A DNA stretch of 64,000 nucleotides from Dyadobacter bucti (GCF_005869225.1 NZ_SWFP01000005.1:372001-436000); one strand, 5' to 3'; shown: positions 27,001 through 35,708, counted from the first letter of the stretch. Numbers and translations are program-made. The notes: generated by a model from the sequence alone, not told the origin.

Positions 27001-27169
27001 AGTAAAAAACGGTATGGCTTGGGTAATCATCGGCGGTCTGACCAGCTCATTGCTCCTGACCATATTCCTGGTTCCGAGTGTTTATTACGTAGTAGATCGC
27101 ATCAAAGAGCGATTTGCCAAACGTAAGAAGAGAAAAGAGCGTAAAGAAGAGTTGGTTTTGGAAGCATAG
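24044..27169 (+). CDS. RND-family multidrug efflux permease (AcrB/MexB type)
   Basis: 1041 aa with twelve transmembrane helices in two repeats and two large periplasmic loops. The helix-4 proton relay is visible in VVGILVDDSIVVLENINRH. The N-terminus MSITEVAVKRPLF is typical. Inner-membrane proton antiporter exporting drugs, detergents or other hydrophobic compounds with the preceding adaptor and channel. The start lies 24 nt after the adaptor stop, so they are co-transcribed. Substrate unknown; the MarR partner suggests inducible export. Confidence 0.95.
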   Translation: MSITEVAVKRPLFIIVVFTVLILFGVISYKQLSYNLLPKFEANVVSVMTTYRGAAADEVETNVTKHIEDAVSAIEGLDQINSTSQEGVSSVIIQLKQGISVDLAQQEAQRKVEQVISLLPDDADRPVINKFSTDEIPVLRMGVTANLSPSALYDLIDDKLKPQLSNVTGVGQVTIIGGTERQIQVNISQDKLKAYRLSIAQVSAAINNANTSYPAGQVKTQEDQLSIRFDAKLTTVENLRNVIVGRNSTGGQVFLKDIAEVYDGTADATAVNHINGRPSVALQIQKQSDANAVDVSKLTRERLTTLEKQYASAGLKFNIASDQSIYTLASADAVVFDLGLAVLIVSIVMLMFLHSFRSSMFILVALPSSMIPTFILMSLLGFSLNLMTLMALSLVVGILVDDSIVVLENINRHMEMGKSRWKAALDGRAEIGFTALAITLVDVVVFVPLAMTSGLIGNILREFSLVVVFSTLMSLFVSFTLTPLLASRFGKIEILDKNTLWGKLNLGFERFLDRIKDEYGRMLTWVLGHKRYIFILAFALIVGSIALVPGGFIGAAFMQQSDRGELNVSIELAPTASIYQTNQIAQRVEKLLLTRKEVTKVFTNVGYSSTGLGTTSNSNIADLTVQLVDKKDRTMSSEEFGTQIQKEILRIPGVKVTVAPTSITGNANQAPIQVAVKGTDMAVIRKTAAQVKDVVASIPGTANVDYSVDDPKPEVGVSLDREKMSQLGINAAEVGAALQTAFRGDDRSKFKENGKEYDIMVTLDQFNRSSADDIRHLSFVNSAGQAFELSQFATIKEGMGESVLQRIDRLSSITINSQVVGRPSGSIGADIQAKMASVKLPEGVFIEYRGDLKNQADAFGSLGLALVLGIVLIYLIMVALYESTIYPFVVLFSIPVALVGALTALALTMESLTIFSIVGMIMLLGLVAKNAILIVDFTNQLKEEGHALKDALIEAGKERLRPILMTTIAMIAGMLPIALASGDGAEVKNGMAWVIIGGLTSSLLLTIFLVPSVYYVVDRIKERFAKRKKRKERKEELVLEA

Positions 27170-27240
27170 GCCTACAGTCCGCCTGAGCGCAGCCAAAGAC
27201 GACAACCAATAAATATTTCGTCAATCTTCCTCATAAATGC

Positions 27241-27270
27241 CAAAATCCCCGAAAGGGGATTTTGTGTTTT
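27241..27270. terminator. Terminator of the efflux operon
   Basis: Perfect 10-bp stem CAAAATCCCC / GGGGATTTTG with a GAAA tetraloop, then TGTTTTT. It is 71 nt after the RND stop and can also serve the convergent small gene. Confidence 0.85.
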
Positions 27271-27332
27271 TGGCTAATGGCCAGGTAATTGATTCCAATA
27301 CCTGACCACCAATGACTATTCATGGCATTTCC

Positions 27333-27575
27333 CTAAGCCACCTTCATCGCCTCAATCCGCTGACAAAAACGCAGCAGATCCCGGAAAGTATAGAAGATAT
27401 CGAGCTGGCGGGGATTGAAGCCTGTTTCCTGATCAAAACTTTGGAAACCGCTGTAAATCTCCCAGAGATGTTCGACCATCTCGGCGGGGGTGTTGAGTTC
27501 AAATAATTCTTGTACTTGCTGGCCATAGGCCACGCACATCGAATCCGGAGATTCGGTAGAGTGTGTTTTTTTCAT
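27333..27575 (-). CDS. Orphan 80-aa hypothetical protein
   Basis: From the ATG at 27575 the product is 80 aa, starting MKKTHSTESPDSMCVAYGQQ. It looks soluble and helical, with an acidic centre (ELNTPAEMVEHLWEIYSGFQ) and a basic end (LLRFCQRIEAMKVA). No family recognised. A longer reading frame reaches 27683, but that extension runs through a strong RNA structure and is unlikely to be translated. The structured element lies directly upstream, so the gene may be under leader control. Confidence 0.55.
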   Translation of the reverse strand: MKKTHSTESPDSMCVAYGQQVQELFELNTPAEMVEHLWEIYSGFQSFDQETGFNPRQLDIFYTFRDLLRFCQRIEAMKVA

Positions 27576-27589
27576 TGTATGTTTTTTTG

Positions 27590-27682
27590 GGAAAAAAAGA
27601 TTAAAAATGCCCTGTCTTAGGTGTCCCGCGCCCATACAAAGGCGCCCAGGAGCTTTCACTTGATCCACACCATAACAGGGCA
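27590..27682 (-). ncRNA. Candidate structured RNA or cis-regulatory leader
   Basis: On the minus strand an 8-bp closing stem (27608-27615 with 27675-27682, TGCCCTGT/ACAGGGCA) is followed, after a small internal loop, by a 5-bp stem (27620-27624 with 27667-27671). These enclose a GCGCC/GGCGC hairpin (27628-27632 with 27641-27645) and a weak GGA/TCC hairpin. The element ends in T-rich sequence (TTTTTAATCTTTTTTT). It matches no riboswitch or ribozyme I recognise. It may be a stand-alone small RNA or a leader for the 80-aa gene. Confidence 0.45.
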
Positions 27683-27763
27683 ATACTTGCTAGATTTTTC
27701 ATTTTGTATACATTTAATTGGGAATGCGAATATTCGGAAAGTGGGGGAGAAAAGCAAATTCTC

Positions 27764-27771
27764 TAACTTTG
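27764..27771 (+). promoter_or_regulatory. -7 promoter element of the DUF488 module
   Basis: TAACTTTG matches TAnnTTTG exactly. It ends 5 nt before the ATG at 27776, so the transcript would be leaderless. No good -33 box is seen. Confidence 0.5.
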
Positions 27772-27775
27772 CAGC

Positions 27776-28660
27776 ATGTTCTACCGACGAAAAATCATAC
27801 TAGCCTTATTACAGGCCTTTGACGGACATTTGCCCAAAATATCCCTTCAGAAGCTGCTCTTCCTTTTTACTGAAAGACAATCCAAGCGCGACTACGACTT
27901 TGTTCCTTACAAATACGGCTGCTTCTCCTTTTCGGCTAGTGCTGACTTGGTAGCAATGGTAGGGCACGACCAGTTATCGGAAGATTCAGTGAGCTACACC
28001 AAAATCGGTTCCGATAATTACATCAAACTGTTAAATGAAAAGGACAAGAAAATCCTGATTGATATTAAGAACTCATACGGTAATCTGACAGCAAATTCAT
28101 TGATTAAACTGACGTATTTGAATTATCAATATTATTCAATCAATAGTATCAAGGCAAAGGAAATTTTAACGGAAGAGCAATACCAGAATGTTCTAAAAGC
28201 GAAGCCAGTTAATGATCGAACTATTTTATATACGATTGGATATGAGGGGATTTCTTTGGAAGAATATCTCAATCGATTGATTAAAAATGATGTAAAGGTT
28301 TTAGTCGATGTCCGGAGCAATCCACTAAGCATGAAATATGGATTTTCTAAAAAACAATTGAAAACATTTTGTGAAAACCTGGGTATCGATTATTTACATA
28401 TTCCTGAAGTAGGGATTCAATCTGATCAGAGACAAGAACTTAAAACTCAAAAAGATTACGACAGTCTTTTTGAAATTTATAAAAAGGAAAATTTACGAAA
28501 AACGGTAAGTCAGCAGGAACAAATCCTTCGTTTATTGGCGGACAAAAAGAGAATTGCACTAACTTGTTTTGAATCAAACATTTGCCAGTGCCACAGAAAA
28601 CATTTAGCAGAAGCAATCATAAAACTACCCGAATGGAAATTTGAACTAAAACATATATAG
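27776..28660 (+). CDS. SocA/Panacea-like domain fused to DUF488
   Basis: 294 aa. Residues 1 to about 75 resemble the Panacea/SocA-type antitoxin domain (ISLQKLLFLF, then DFVPYKYGCFSF). Residues about 145-294 are a clear DUF488 domain: LYTIGYEGISLEEYL, VLVDVRSNPLSMKYGF, YLHIPEVGI and the Cys/His end CFESNICQCHRKHLAEA. DUF488 proteins have no settled function but often lie in defence or stress loci. The gene is A/T-rich and separated by 1 nt from the next gene, so the two are translated together. Roles are inferred. Confidence 0.75.
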   Translation: MFYRRKIILALLQAFDGHLPKISLQKLLFLFTERQSKRDYDFVPYKYGCFSFSASADLVAMVGHDQLSEDSVSYTKIGSDNYIKLLNEKDKKILIDIKNSYGNLTANSLIKLTYLNYQYYSINSIKAKEILTEEQYQNVLKAKPVNDRTILYTIGYEGISLEEYLNRLIKNDVKVLVDVRSNPLSMKYGFSKKQLKTFCENLGIDYLHIPEVGIQSDQRQELKTQKDYDSLFEIYKKENLRKTVSQQEQILRLLADKKRIALTCFESNICQCHRKHLAEAIIKLPEWKFELKHI

Positions 28661-28661
28661 A

Positions 28662-29486
28662 ATGGCACTAACAAAGGTTTTGATCGCGGTCAAAACTTAT
28701 CCCACACTATCAAATAAATATGATGAACTGGTCTGCACAGCAGGCTTTCTTGAAGACGGGAGCTGGATAAGAATTTATCCGATACCATTTCGGAAGCTCG
28801 AATATGACAAGCAGTATAGCAAATACGACTGGATTGAAATAGATTTAGAAAGAAATACCTCAGATTTTCGCCTAGAAAGTTATAAACCAAAATCGATTGA
28901 TTCACCTTTTAATATTGTAGGAAAAATAGATTCCGAGAAGGGTACCTGGCGACTTAGAAAAGAAGTTGTGCTCAGAAATGTTCATACTAACATGACGGAG
29001 CTGATTGCAGGAGCAAAGGATAATAAGCGATATACTTCACTAGCCGTATTCAAACCAAAAACAGTTTTGGATTTTAAGATCGAGAAAGTTGAAAGAGATT
29101 GGGATAAGAAGAAACTGGAAATTTTGAAAGCAAATGCGAGCCAATTAAACCTTTTCAAAAATTCGGATAATCCGTTCGAAGTCGTAAAGAAGCTACCATA
29201 TAAGTTTTCTTATAAATTTACGAGTGACGATGATATTGAAAGAACAATGATGATCGAAGATTGGGAAATCGGGATGCTATATTGGAATTGTCTGCAACGT
29301 CACGAAGGAGATGAATTCAAAGCTTGTGAGGACGTTAAAAAGAAATATTTCGACGACTTTGCGAAAACAAAAGACCTTTATTTGTTTTTAGGTACGACAA
29401 GAGAGTTTCACATGGTCGCACCTAATCCTTTTGTTATTATAGGCACATTTCATCCTATGAAGACTGCTCAGTTGAGCTTATTTTAG
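28662..29486 (+). CDS. Uncharacterised partner of the DUF488 gene
   Basis: 274 aa, starting MALTKVLIAVKTYPTLSNKY. It looks soluble, with beta-rich beginning (SWIRIYPIPFRKL), a basic middle and a C-terminal segment ending TAQLSLF. I recognise no named domain; the segment IAVKTYPTLS...CTAGFLEDGSWIRIYP looks like the family signature. The 1-nt gap and shared A/T-rich composition tie it to the DUF488 fusion. Whether the pair is a toxin-antitoxin, phage-defence or repair module is open. Confidence 0.7.
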   Translation: MALTKVLIAVKTYPTLSNKYDELVCTAGFLEDGSWIRIYPIPFRKLEYDKQYSKYDWIEIDLERNTSDFRLESYKPKSIDSPFNIVGKIDSEKGTWRLRKEVVLRNVHTNMTELIAGAKDNKRYTSLAVFKPKTVLDFKIEKVERDWDKKKLEILKANASQLNLFKNSDNPFEVVKKLPYKFSYKFTSDDDIERTMMIEDWEIGMLYWNCLQRHEGDEFKACEDVKKKYFDDFAKTKDLYLFLGTTREFHMVAPNPFVIIGTFHPMKTAQLSLF

Positions 29487-29978
29487 TCCGAATCAGCCCC
29501 ATCATTTCAATTAGCGGGATAACCTTTGCATCGATCTCAATCTGCATAGTCACCAGTCAGCATGTTGGGCTGCTCAGTAATTCTTCTCTGATTACCATAG
29601 AATCGAAAGTGTTATGATCAACACATATATCAAGAACGGATCACAACAAGATTACTAAGTTTCCGAGATCAAATTATCCATCGGTATATTTCCCAGTACG
29701 AACGCACTTTAACCCCAACTCATCCTCGCAATTTTAACATCCAGCGCTAATTTACAAGGATAAATACCGCCGCCCATCCACATCCTTCCCCCTCCCTCCC
29801 GAACTTCTTATATCTCCTGCCCAACAAAAACTACCGTTTCGAAATTTTCTTGTAGACCGGAAATGTACAACTTCGCCGAAAAATAAACCTGGCTCCCCAC
29901 AGGCTCATTTAAGACGGTTTAATTCATTTGAACCACTTGTTTTGCTGCCAGTAACAGTAATAAATGTTCAACTAAAAC
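29487..29978. other. 492-nt intergenic stretch without recognisable gene
   Basis: No ORF, tRNA or repeat is seen on either strand. It follows the A/T-rich DUF488 module and precedes a lipoprotein gene whose promoter presumably lies in its last 100 nt, although no TAnnTTTG match is obvious. It may mark the edge of an acquired segment. Confidence 0.5.
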
Positions 29979-30761
29979 ATGAAAAAAATGAATTTAGTAC
30001 AAAAACTACCTATTGGCCTGAGCCTAGCTTGTATGATGATGATGACCAGCTGCTCACAAGAAGACGTTCAGACTCCTGAGCCGGAGGCGGCTGCACCAAG
30101 AACAGAGGCATCGCTGAGAGGAATCGGAGGCGGAATATTGATCCTCCAGCCAGAGTTGGCAACCACCAATGCCGTGTGGGGAAATGATCGTTATGCTGAC
30201 AAGTGGGAAAGGTATACGTATCCAGGATCCGGCAACCCTTTGATGTATCCGTCCGGAACCTCAAGTTTGAAATCGCTTTGGGGAGATGACTCCAAACCTT
30301 TCGTCAAGGCGCTGCCGGAAATTCCTGGTATTGCCGATATGCGCGGGATTCTTACTGTGACAACTAACTCAATTGTCGCCGACGTGATCCCCGGAGTATC
30401 GAATGCAACGTCGGTTGCTAAATCCACGATTAAGAATTTGAAGCCTGGACAAAAGTATCAGATCAAATATTATGTGGCTTGCGCCGTTCCTGCACAAAAT
30501 GCACAAGGCAAGATCCCGGTTTTTGCTGAAAAGGCGAATGTAAGATTACAGTATAATGCTTCTGGAAAAACGCAGTTTAGTGGAAACTATGGTATCACTA
30601 GTCTGGCAGGTAAACATGCTGAGTGGGTCGCCCAGACAATTATTTTTACTGCAGAAGACACAGAAGTCGATTTTATATTTAGCTCGGCAGTGAAGAACCC
30701 AGGTAATTACTCTTACGTGCATATGTACGTTGATAAAAACTCTATGAAGAAAGTAAATTAG
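29979..30761 (+). CDS. Secreted lipoprotein, uncharacterised
   Basis: 260 aa. Lipoprotein signal with MMMMTSC lipobox (Cys25), then a Pro/Glu/Ala linker. The rest looks like one beta-sandwich resembling carbohydrate-binding or discoidin-like modules (IKNLKPGQKYQIKYYVACAV, WVAQTIIFTAEDTEVDFIF), a pattern often seen where Bacteroidota lipoproteins face the outside. No catalytic residue pattern. Single gene convergent with glutamate dehydrogenase. Confidence 0.7.
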   Translation: MKKMNLVQKLPIGLSLACMMMMTSCSQEDVQTPEPEAAAPRTEASLRGIGGGILILQPELATTNAVWGNDRYADKWERYTYPGSGNPLMYPSGTSSLKSLWGDDSKPFVKALPEIPGIADMRGILTVTTNSIVADVIPGVSNATSVAKSTIKNLKPGQKYQIKYYVACAVPAQNAQGKIPVFAEKANVRLQYNASGKTQFSGNYGITSLAGKHAEWVAQTIIFTAEDTEVDFIFSSAVKNPGNYSYVHMYVDKNSMKKVN

Positions 30762-30782
30762 TCATAGTCCTAAGGCATATAA

Positions 30783-30815
30783 ACGAGGCTGCCCCTGGTT
30801 TTGGAGCAGCCTCGT
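30783..30815. terminator. Terminator between the lipoprotein and glutamate dehydrogenase genes
   Basis: Stem ACGAGGCTGC / GCAGCCTCGT, perfect over 10 bp, with a 13-nt loop that can extend the pairing. It lies between convergent genes and can stop both. Confidence 0.75.
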
Positions 30816-30889
30816 AAACGTTATCAATAAATGTGGGCTATTCAGTCACCATCTTTTAGAAACCAGCCTCTTGGCTTTCAGTTCTCATA

Positions 30890-32164
30890 TTAAAACCCGC
30901 CCCTGTATTTGTATGTACTTGAAACCTTGTCAATTGCAACAATGTAAGCCGCAATTCTCAGGGAAACCTTGTATTTGAGTGATGTTTCGTATACGTGGTC
31001 GAACGAATCCTTCATAATCCGGTCGGTGCGACGGTTAATACGTTCCAGGGTCCATTTGTAGCCTATCCTGTTCTGTACCCATTCAAAATACGAAACCGTT
31101 ACGCCCCCGGCATTGGCAAGAATGTCAGGTACCACCATAATCCCCTTTTCATTGATGATATCGTCTGCCTTGAAGGAAGTAGGTCCGTTTGCGCCTTCGA
31201 CGATCATTTTGGCCTGGATACCAGCTACATTTTTACGGGTGATCACATCTTCTTTCGCAGCAGGTACAAGCACGTCAACGGGTAAAGTGAGGAGGTCGTC
31301 CCCCGGAATCTGTTCGGCTCCGGAAAATCCTTCGAGTGATCCTTTATTGGCATCGCGGTAAGCCACTGCCGCCGCGACATCAATCCCTTTATCATTATAA
31401 TATGCACCCGAAATATCGCTGATCGCATGAATAGCAACACCCCTTTCGCGAAGCAGCAGGGCGGCATGGGAACCTACGTTTCCGAAGCCCTGTACAACCG
31501 CAGTTGCACGGTAAGGATTGATTCGTAGCTTTTCCATACCTGCAAGGGCCGACACCATTACGCCCCGGCCGGTGGCTTCCGTGCGGCCGAGTGAGCCTCC
31601 CAGTACCAGGGGCTTTCCGGTTACCACAGCAGGTATTGTCATTCCCTTTGATTTGGAATATTCATCCATCAGCCAGGCCATTTCTCTCGGGCCGGTTCCC
31701 ATATCCGGTGCAGGAATATCCTGGTCGGGACCGAAAACATCCAGAAGTGCAGTGGTGTAGGCACGCATCAGACGCTCCATTTCTCCCGCCGACATTTCGC
31801 GGGGATTACAAGCTACGCCGCCTTTTGCGCCTCCGTAAGGTATGTCTACAACCGCGCATTTCCAGGTCATCCAGGCGGCCAGTGCCCGCACTTCGTCCAG
31901 GTTTACATCCGGGTCGAAACGGATACCGCCTTTGCTTGGGCCGAGGATTGTAGAGTGGATCACCCGGTAGCCTTCGAAGGTCCGGATTTCGCCCGAATCC
32001 ATTGTCACTGGTAATCCCACAATGACTTGTTTGCGCGGTACTTTCAATATATGGTACATTTCTTCCGAGATTCCCAGCAGGTCTACGGCCTTGTCAAATC
32101 TTTGCATCATCGACTCCAGAGGATTCTCCTTATCCTTAATTGGAGCAGGTTCTATATAGGACAT
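30890..32164 (-). CDS. gdhA: Glu/Leu/Phe/Val dehydrogenase family, probable glutamate dehydrogenase
   Basis: 424 aa. Interconverts glutamate with 2-oxoglutarate and ammonia using NAD(P). The substrate-binding region GPSKGGIRFDPDV and the catalytic-lysine motif PYGGAKGGV are intact, followed by a Rossmann domain with VQGFGNVGSHAA. Sequence and length fit the hexameric GDH-II (catabolic, RocG/GudB-like) group more than leucine dehydrogenases. Monocistronic. Confidence 0.92.
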   Translation of the reverse strand: MSYIEPAPIKDKENPLESMMQRFDKAVDLLGISEEMYHILKVPRKQVIVGLPVTMDSGEIRTFEGYRVIHSTILGPSKGGIRFDPDVNLDEVRALAAWMTWKCAVVDIPYGGAKGGVACNPREMSAGEMERLMRAYTTALLDVFGPDQDIPAPDMGTGPREMAWLMDEYSKSKGMTIPAVVTGKPLVLGGSLGRTEATGRGVMVSALAGMEKLRINPYRATAVVQGFGNVGSHAALLLRERGVAIHAISDISGAYYNDKGIDVAAAVAYRDANKGSLEGFSGAEQIPGDDLLTLPVDVLVPAAKEDVITRKNVAGIQAKMIVEGANGPTSFKADDIINEKGIMVVPDILANAGGVTVSYFEWVQNRIGYKWTLERINRRTDRIMKDSFDHVYETSLKYKVSLRIAAYIVAIDKVSSTYKYRGGF

Positions 32165-32625
32165 TATTGTTTTATTAAATTACTGATAATTAGTTTGTTA
32201 ATTAAATTAATGTTTATTCTTACACAAACATACAGCATTTGTCCCGATAAAAATAAAAATCTAATTTATCTTGAAAAAGTATAAAAAAGGCGCGAAAGTA
32301 GATTGTTTCAAGCCTTTGTAAAAGTCTGAAATGAATACGAAGGATTACGCTTGAAATCCAAATTTATTGAAAGATTTCAGGGTAATTTTAGAATGAAAAA
32401 AGAGTGAGAAAAGGAGATTGTTTTTGGGGCTAGCATGACTCGAAACAGAAAAGATGCACAGCTGTGATGCTTCGCGCAGATCGCGACACCTTATTTACGT
32501 TTAATTCAATCCGGTATGCTGTATGATAATTCATACCTGCCGTTTAAAAAGTGGGTTGGCAATTCCTCTGATTTTTCGGCCTCTTTTGCTTCATGTCTAA
32601 TTGTTGAACCTTAATCATCAGTAAC
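32165..32625. other. 461-nt divergent intergenic region
   Basis: Lies between the divergently transcribed glutamate dehydrogenase and subtilase genes and must hold both promoters. A/T-rich near the dehydrogenase end. Apart from the -7 match at 32225 no ORF, repeat or RNA signature is seen. Confidence 0.5.
32225..32232 (-). promoter_or_regulatory. -7 promoter element of the glutamate dehydrogenase gene
   Basis: TATGTTTG on the minus strand matches TAnnTTTG and leaves a leader of about 55 nt. The -33 region is poor. Confidence 0.4.
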
Positions 32626-34959
32626 ATGAAGCAGCTTTTCATTTTGTGTTTTGTTTTCTTGCTGTCGGCTTGGTTGTGCCCTGAGGTCGCGCATGCGCAG
32701 GATATGTACCATCATGCCAAAAACGAGCGGTACCCCATTTGGTTTAGTAAAAATCGTGCTGTTTTACAATTTAAAGACAAGAAAGTAATTGAAAGTCAAG
32801 TGCTTTCAGGCTCGGTTCCCGTTGCCGACAAAGTTGATTTCATCAAAGGGATCGACGATGTTGCGATAATCACGTTTCCTGAGAGGATCTTAAAGGATGA
32901 TATTGATGGTGCGTTTATAGAGCTACGTGCAGATCCAAATGTAAGTGCAGTTAACCGCATGATAGTAAATGAAGATGGCGAAGAGGTCGGCGGATTTTTG
33001 GATGATTTGATCGTTAAGATCGGAAGTGGCACGGAATTCAGCAGATTTCAGGCCGTTGTTTCGGAAATGGGGCTGAGGATAAGGGAAATTGATAAGTATG
33101 ATCCCAAGGTCTATTTCCTTGAAGGCGAGCCGGTTGTTCTAAACCCAATTGCTGTTTGCAACGAATTGTATCTGAAAGGCCTGGTCGAATTTGCGCAACC
33201 CAATTGCCTGCGTTTTATCCAGCCGACAGGAAGTCCGTCTGATCCTCTATTCAACAGTCAATGGGGATTTCCTATCATGAAACTGCCAGAGGCTTGGGAC
33301 ATCACTGCGGGTTGTGCGAACATCAAAATCGCGATTATTGACAACGGTGTTCAACTGAACCATCCTGATCTGGTTAATAATTTGGTGCCGGGCTTTGATG
33401 CTACGGGCGGGGGCACAAGCGGCGGGGCAGTGGCGGGCGAAGAATCTCACGGGACTAATTGCGCTGGTATTGCGGCCGCTGTGGCTAATAATAACCTGGG
33501 AATTGCAGGAGTGGCGTATAAATGCAAAATTCTGCCGATTCGGGCTTATGCTACCTTGGGTTCCCAAATTGTAAAAATAGGGGCTGCCGCAAAAGATCAA
33601 TTTATTGTAGCGGCGATTAACTATGCAGCTGCAAATGCAAATGTAATTAGCATGTCGTGGAAACTTGGTTTTGCATCTGATATTGGGATAGATCAGGCCA
33701 TTGACAACGCACTAACCAATGCTGCAAACAATGGGCGTGTATTAATAGGAGCAGCTGGAAATGAAAATAGTACAAATACACTTTTTCTTCCTTGTCGGAA
33801 TCTTAAAGTTTTGGCAGTTGGAGCCTCAGTGTATAACGATACCCGTTGGACTAATTCTAACAAGCCTACCAGTGGTAGTCGAATTGATGTGGTCGCTCCC
33901 GGGCCAAATGTAAGCACAATAATCGGTGGAGCATTTTCGGTCGACATGCTGGATAGTGGAGTCCGGACATCATGGTCAACGCCAGCGGTCGCTGGTATCG
34001 CCGCTTTGCTATTGTCCGTAAAACCTAATTTGACTCAACAGCAGGTAAGGCAATTGCTGGTCGAAACCTGTGATAAAGTAGGGGGATACAATTACGTGCT
34101 TGGCAACAATTCAAAATTCCCGAACCTGACCCATAATAATGAAATGGGGCATGGCAGGGTTAATGCGTTTAGCGCACTCACAAAAGCGATCGGAGGGCCG
34201 GTGAATGGCCCTGACAAGATTTGTACAACCGGCACTTTCTCGTTGGCAGGTGTACCGGCGGGTGCAGTGAGCTGGTCAAGCAGTAATGCTTCCATATTAT
34301 CTGTGAATGCTGCGACGGGTGCTGCTACCAGGATTGGAAACGGTCTGGTAACCGTTAAAGCCACAATAAACTACGGATGTGGGTCAGGATTTATTACCAA
34401 AAAAGTCAATGTCGGAAGCCCGGCTGCTAATAGTCATACCTATGATCTGAGTAAAAATCCGGTGGGCAGTTTGAACATAGTATCTGCTTTTGACGATCAT
34501 TACGTCGAATTGGGTTATGATGCTAACTCAGTTGCGTGGAATCCCGTATGGAGTAGCGGTATTCCGACAGGCACTGCGGGTTTATGGCGATTTGACTTCG
34601 CATTGCAGCCGGGGCAAAGTCTGACATTCAGCCCACTGGCTGCTACCAATAGCTGCGGCACCACTAGCCAGACTGTGGAGTTTTGGGCTCCGTGGCCTGT
34701 TATTGCCTATCCCAATCCTGCCGAAGATGAAATAAGTATGGAATTTTCGGGCAGCAAGTTGCCTGAACGGGTCGAACTTTTGAGCGAGAAGTCCAGTATA
34801 CCGGTGCGTTCGATTTTAACAAAGAATGTCAAGTTGATGAAGAACAACATTCTTAAGATAAATGTGAAAGAGCTTCCGCGCGGAACGTATTATCTACATA
34901 TTTTCGAGGATAGCGGACGAGGAGAAAAGGTGCAGAAAATTCGTATTCTATTAAAGTAA
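32626..34959 (+). CDS. S8 subtilisin-like peptidase with type IX secretion sorting domain
   Basis: 777 aa. Signal peptide ends VAHAQ. An inhibitor-like propeptide precedes the catalytic domain. The triad is visible: Asp in IAIIDNGVQLNHPD, His in ESHGTNCAGIAAA, Ser in TSWSTPAVAGIAAL. A BIG2-like beta domain (SWSSSNASILSVNAATGAAT) follows, and the last 80 residues (from AYPNPAEDEISMEF) are a T9SS type A sorting domain, so the enzyme is exported across the outer membrane. First of three closely spaced genes. Confidence 0.93.
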   Translation: MKQLFILCFVFLLSAWLCPEVAHAQDMYHHAKNERYPIWFSKNRAVLQFKDKKVIESQVLSGSVPVADKVDFIKGIDDVAIITFPERILKDDIDGAFIELRADPNVSAVNRMIVNEDGEEVGGFLDDLIVKIGSGTEFSRFQAVVSEMGLRIREIDKYDPKVYFLEGEPVVLNPIAVCNELYLKGLVEFAQPNCLRFIQPTGSPSDPLFNSQWGFPIMKLPEAWDITAGCANIKIAIIDNGVQLNHPDLVNNLVPGFDATGGGTSGGAVAGEESHGTNCAGIAAAVANNNLGIAGVAYKCKILPIRAYATLGSQIVKIGAAAKDQFIVAAINYAAANANVISMSWKLGFASDIGIDQAIDNALTNAANNGRVLIGAAGNENSTNTLFLPCRNLKVLAVGASVYNDTRWTNSNKPTSGSRIDVVAPGPNVSTIIGGAFSVDMLDSGVRTSWSTPAVAGIAALLLSVKPNLTQQQVRQLLVETCDKVGGYNYVLGNNSKFPNLTHNNEMGHGRVNAFSALTKAIGGPVNGPDKICTTGTFSLAGVPAGAVSWSSSNASILSVNAATGAATRIGNGLVTVKATINYGCGSGFITKKVNVGSPAANSHTYDLSKNPVGSLNIVSAFDDHYVELGYDANSVAWNPVWSSGIPTGTAGLWRFDFALQPGQSLTFSPLAATNSCGTTSQTVEFWAPWPVIAYPNPAEDEISMEFSGSKLPERVELLSEKSSIPVRSILTKNVKLMKNNILKINVKELPRGTYYLHIFEDSGRGEKVQKIRILLK

Positions 34960-34971
34960 CCAAGTCACACT

Positions 34972-35691
34972 ATGAATAGCAAGATCATATTATTGACATT
35001 TAGTGCTTGCCTGGCGCTCGTCTCGCAAACTTTAACTTTTGCACAAAAACAAAAGAAATGGAATGTGGGCATTTCAGCGGGTTACGGTAGAGATTATTTC
35101 TTCAAAAAATTTCACGGGCCGAAAAATGAGATTCCACCAGGATCTATTACGCACTTTCATTCCGTTCATTCCTGGAAATCGGTTGTTTATGTGGAAAGAT
35201 TTTTGCGGCCGAGATTGTCGATTAAAAGCCAGATGGATTGTGCCGTTTTAGAAATGCCCAATGATGTTATGTTTGATGATGCCTCAATGGCTTGGTATCA
35301 AAAAAATGAACGTAATTATTGGGGTTCTTTTTCATTTGGAGCGAGAAAATATTTCAAGTCAATCGCCCCATTCAAAGTTTTTGCTGATATGGGTATGCAA
35401 GGAGACTACTTCTTAGGCATTAGACAGTATCCCGATGGCAATGTTCAGAAATCTCATTGGGAGGCAGAATTGTACTACCATTTCGTTCCCAGTGCCTACG
35501 CCGACATGGGAGTCCGCTGGAAAAGGTTTACACTGACCGCCGACTATCAGACGAATGTAGCCCGAACATTTGCTATTGACAATCCAAAAATTTATAACAA
35601 TCCAAAACATCTGAAACGAAGCATTACCAGACAAGGCATTTCCCTGAAAGCGACTTTTCTGCTTAGTAAGGCTGGTGAAAAATGGTACTGA
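34972..35691 (+). CDS. Outer-membrane protein, first of a tandem paralogous pair
   Basis: 239 aa. Signal peptide ends TLTFAQ. Beta-barrel-like with alternating strands and a C-terminal ATFLLSKAGEKWY. No named family recognised. It starts 12 nt after the subtilase stop, so it is probably co-transcribed with it. About half its residues match the next gene over the same 239-aa length, and the two share a 53-nt identical 3' block. Confidence 0.8.
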   Translation: MNSKIILLTFSACLALVSQTLTFAQKQKKWNVGISAGYGRDYFFKKFHGPKNEIPPGSITHFHSVHSWKSVVYVERFLRPRLSIKSQMDCAVLEMPNDVMFDDASMAWYQKNERNYWGSFSFGARKYFKSIAPFKVFADMGMQGDYFLGIRQYPDGNVQKSHWEAELYYHFVPSAYADMGVRWKRFTLTADYQTNVARTFAIDNPKIYNNPKHLKRSITRQGISLKATFLLSKAGEKWY

Positions 35692-35708
35692 ACACAAAGG
35701 CAAAAACT

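Noticed and set aside
27576..27683. N-terminal extension of the 80-aa gene (116-aa frame)
   Set aside because: The extension runs through a strongly base-paired RNA element; the ATG at 27575 after the T-rich stretch is the more likely start.
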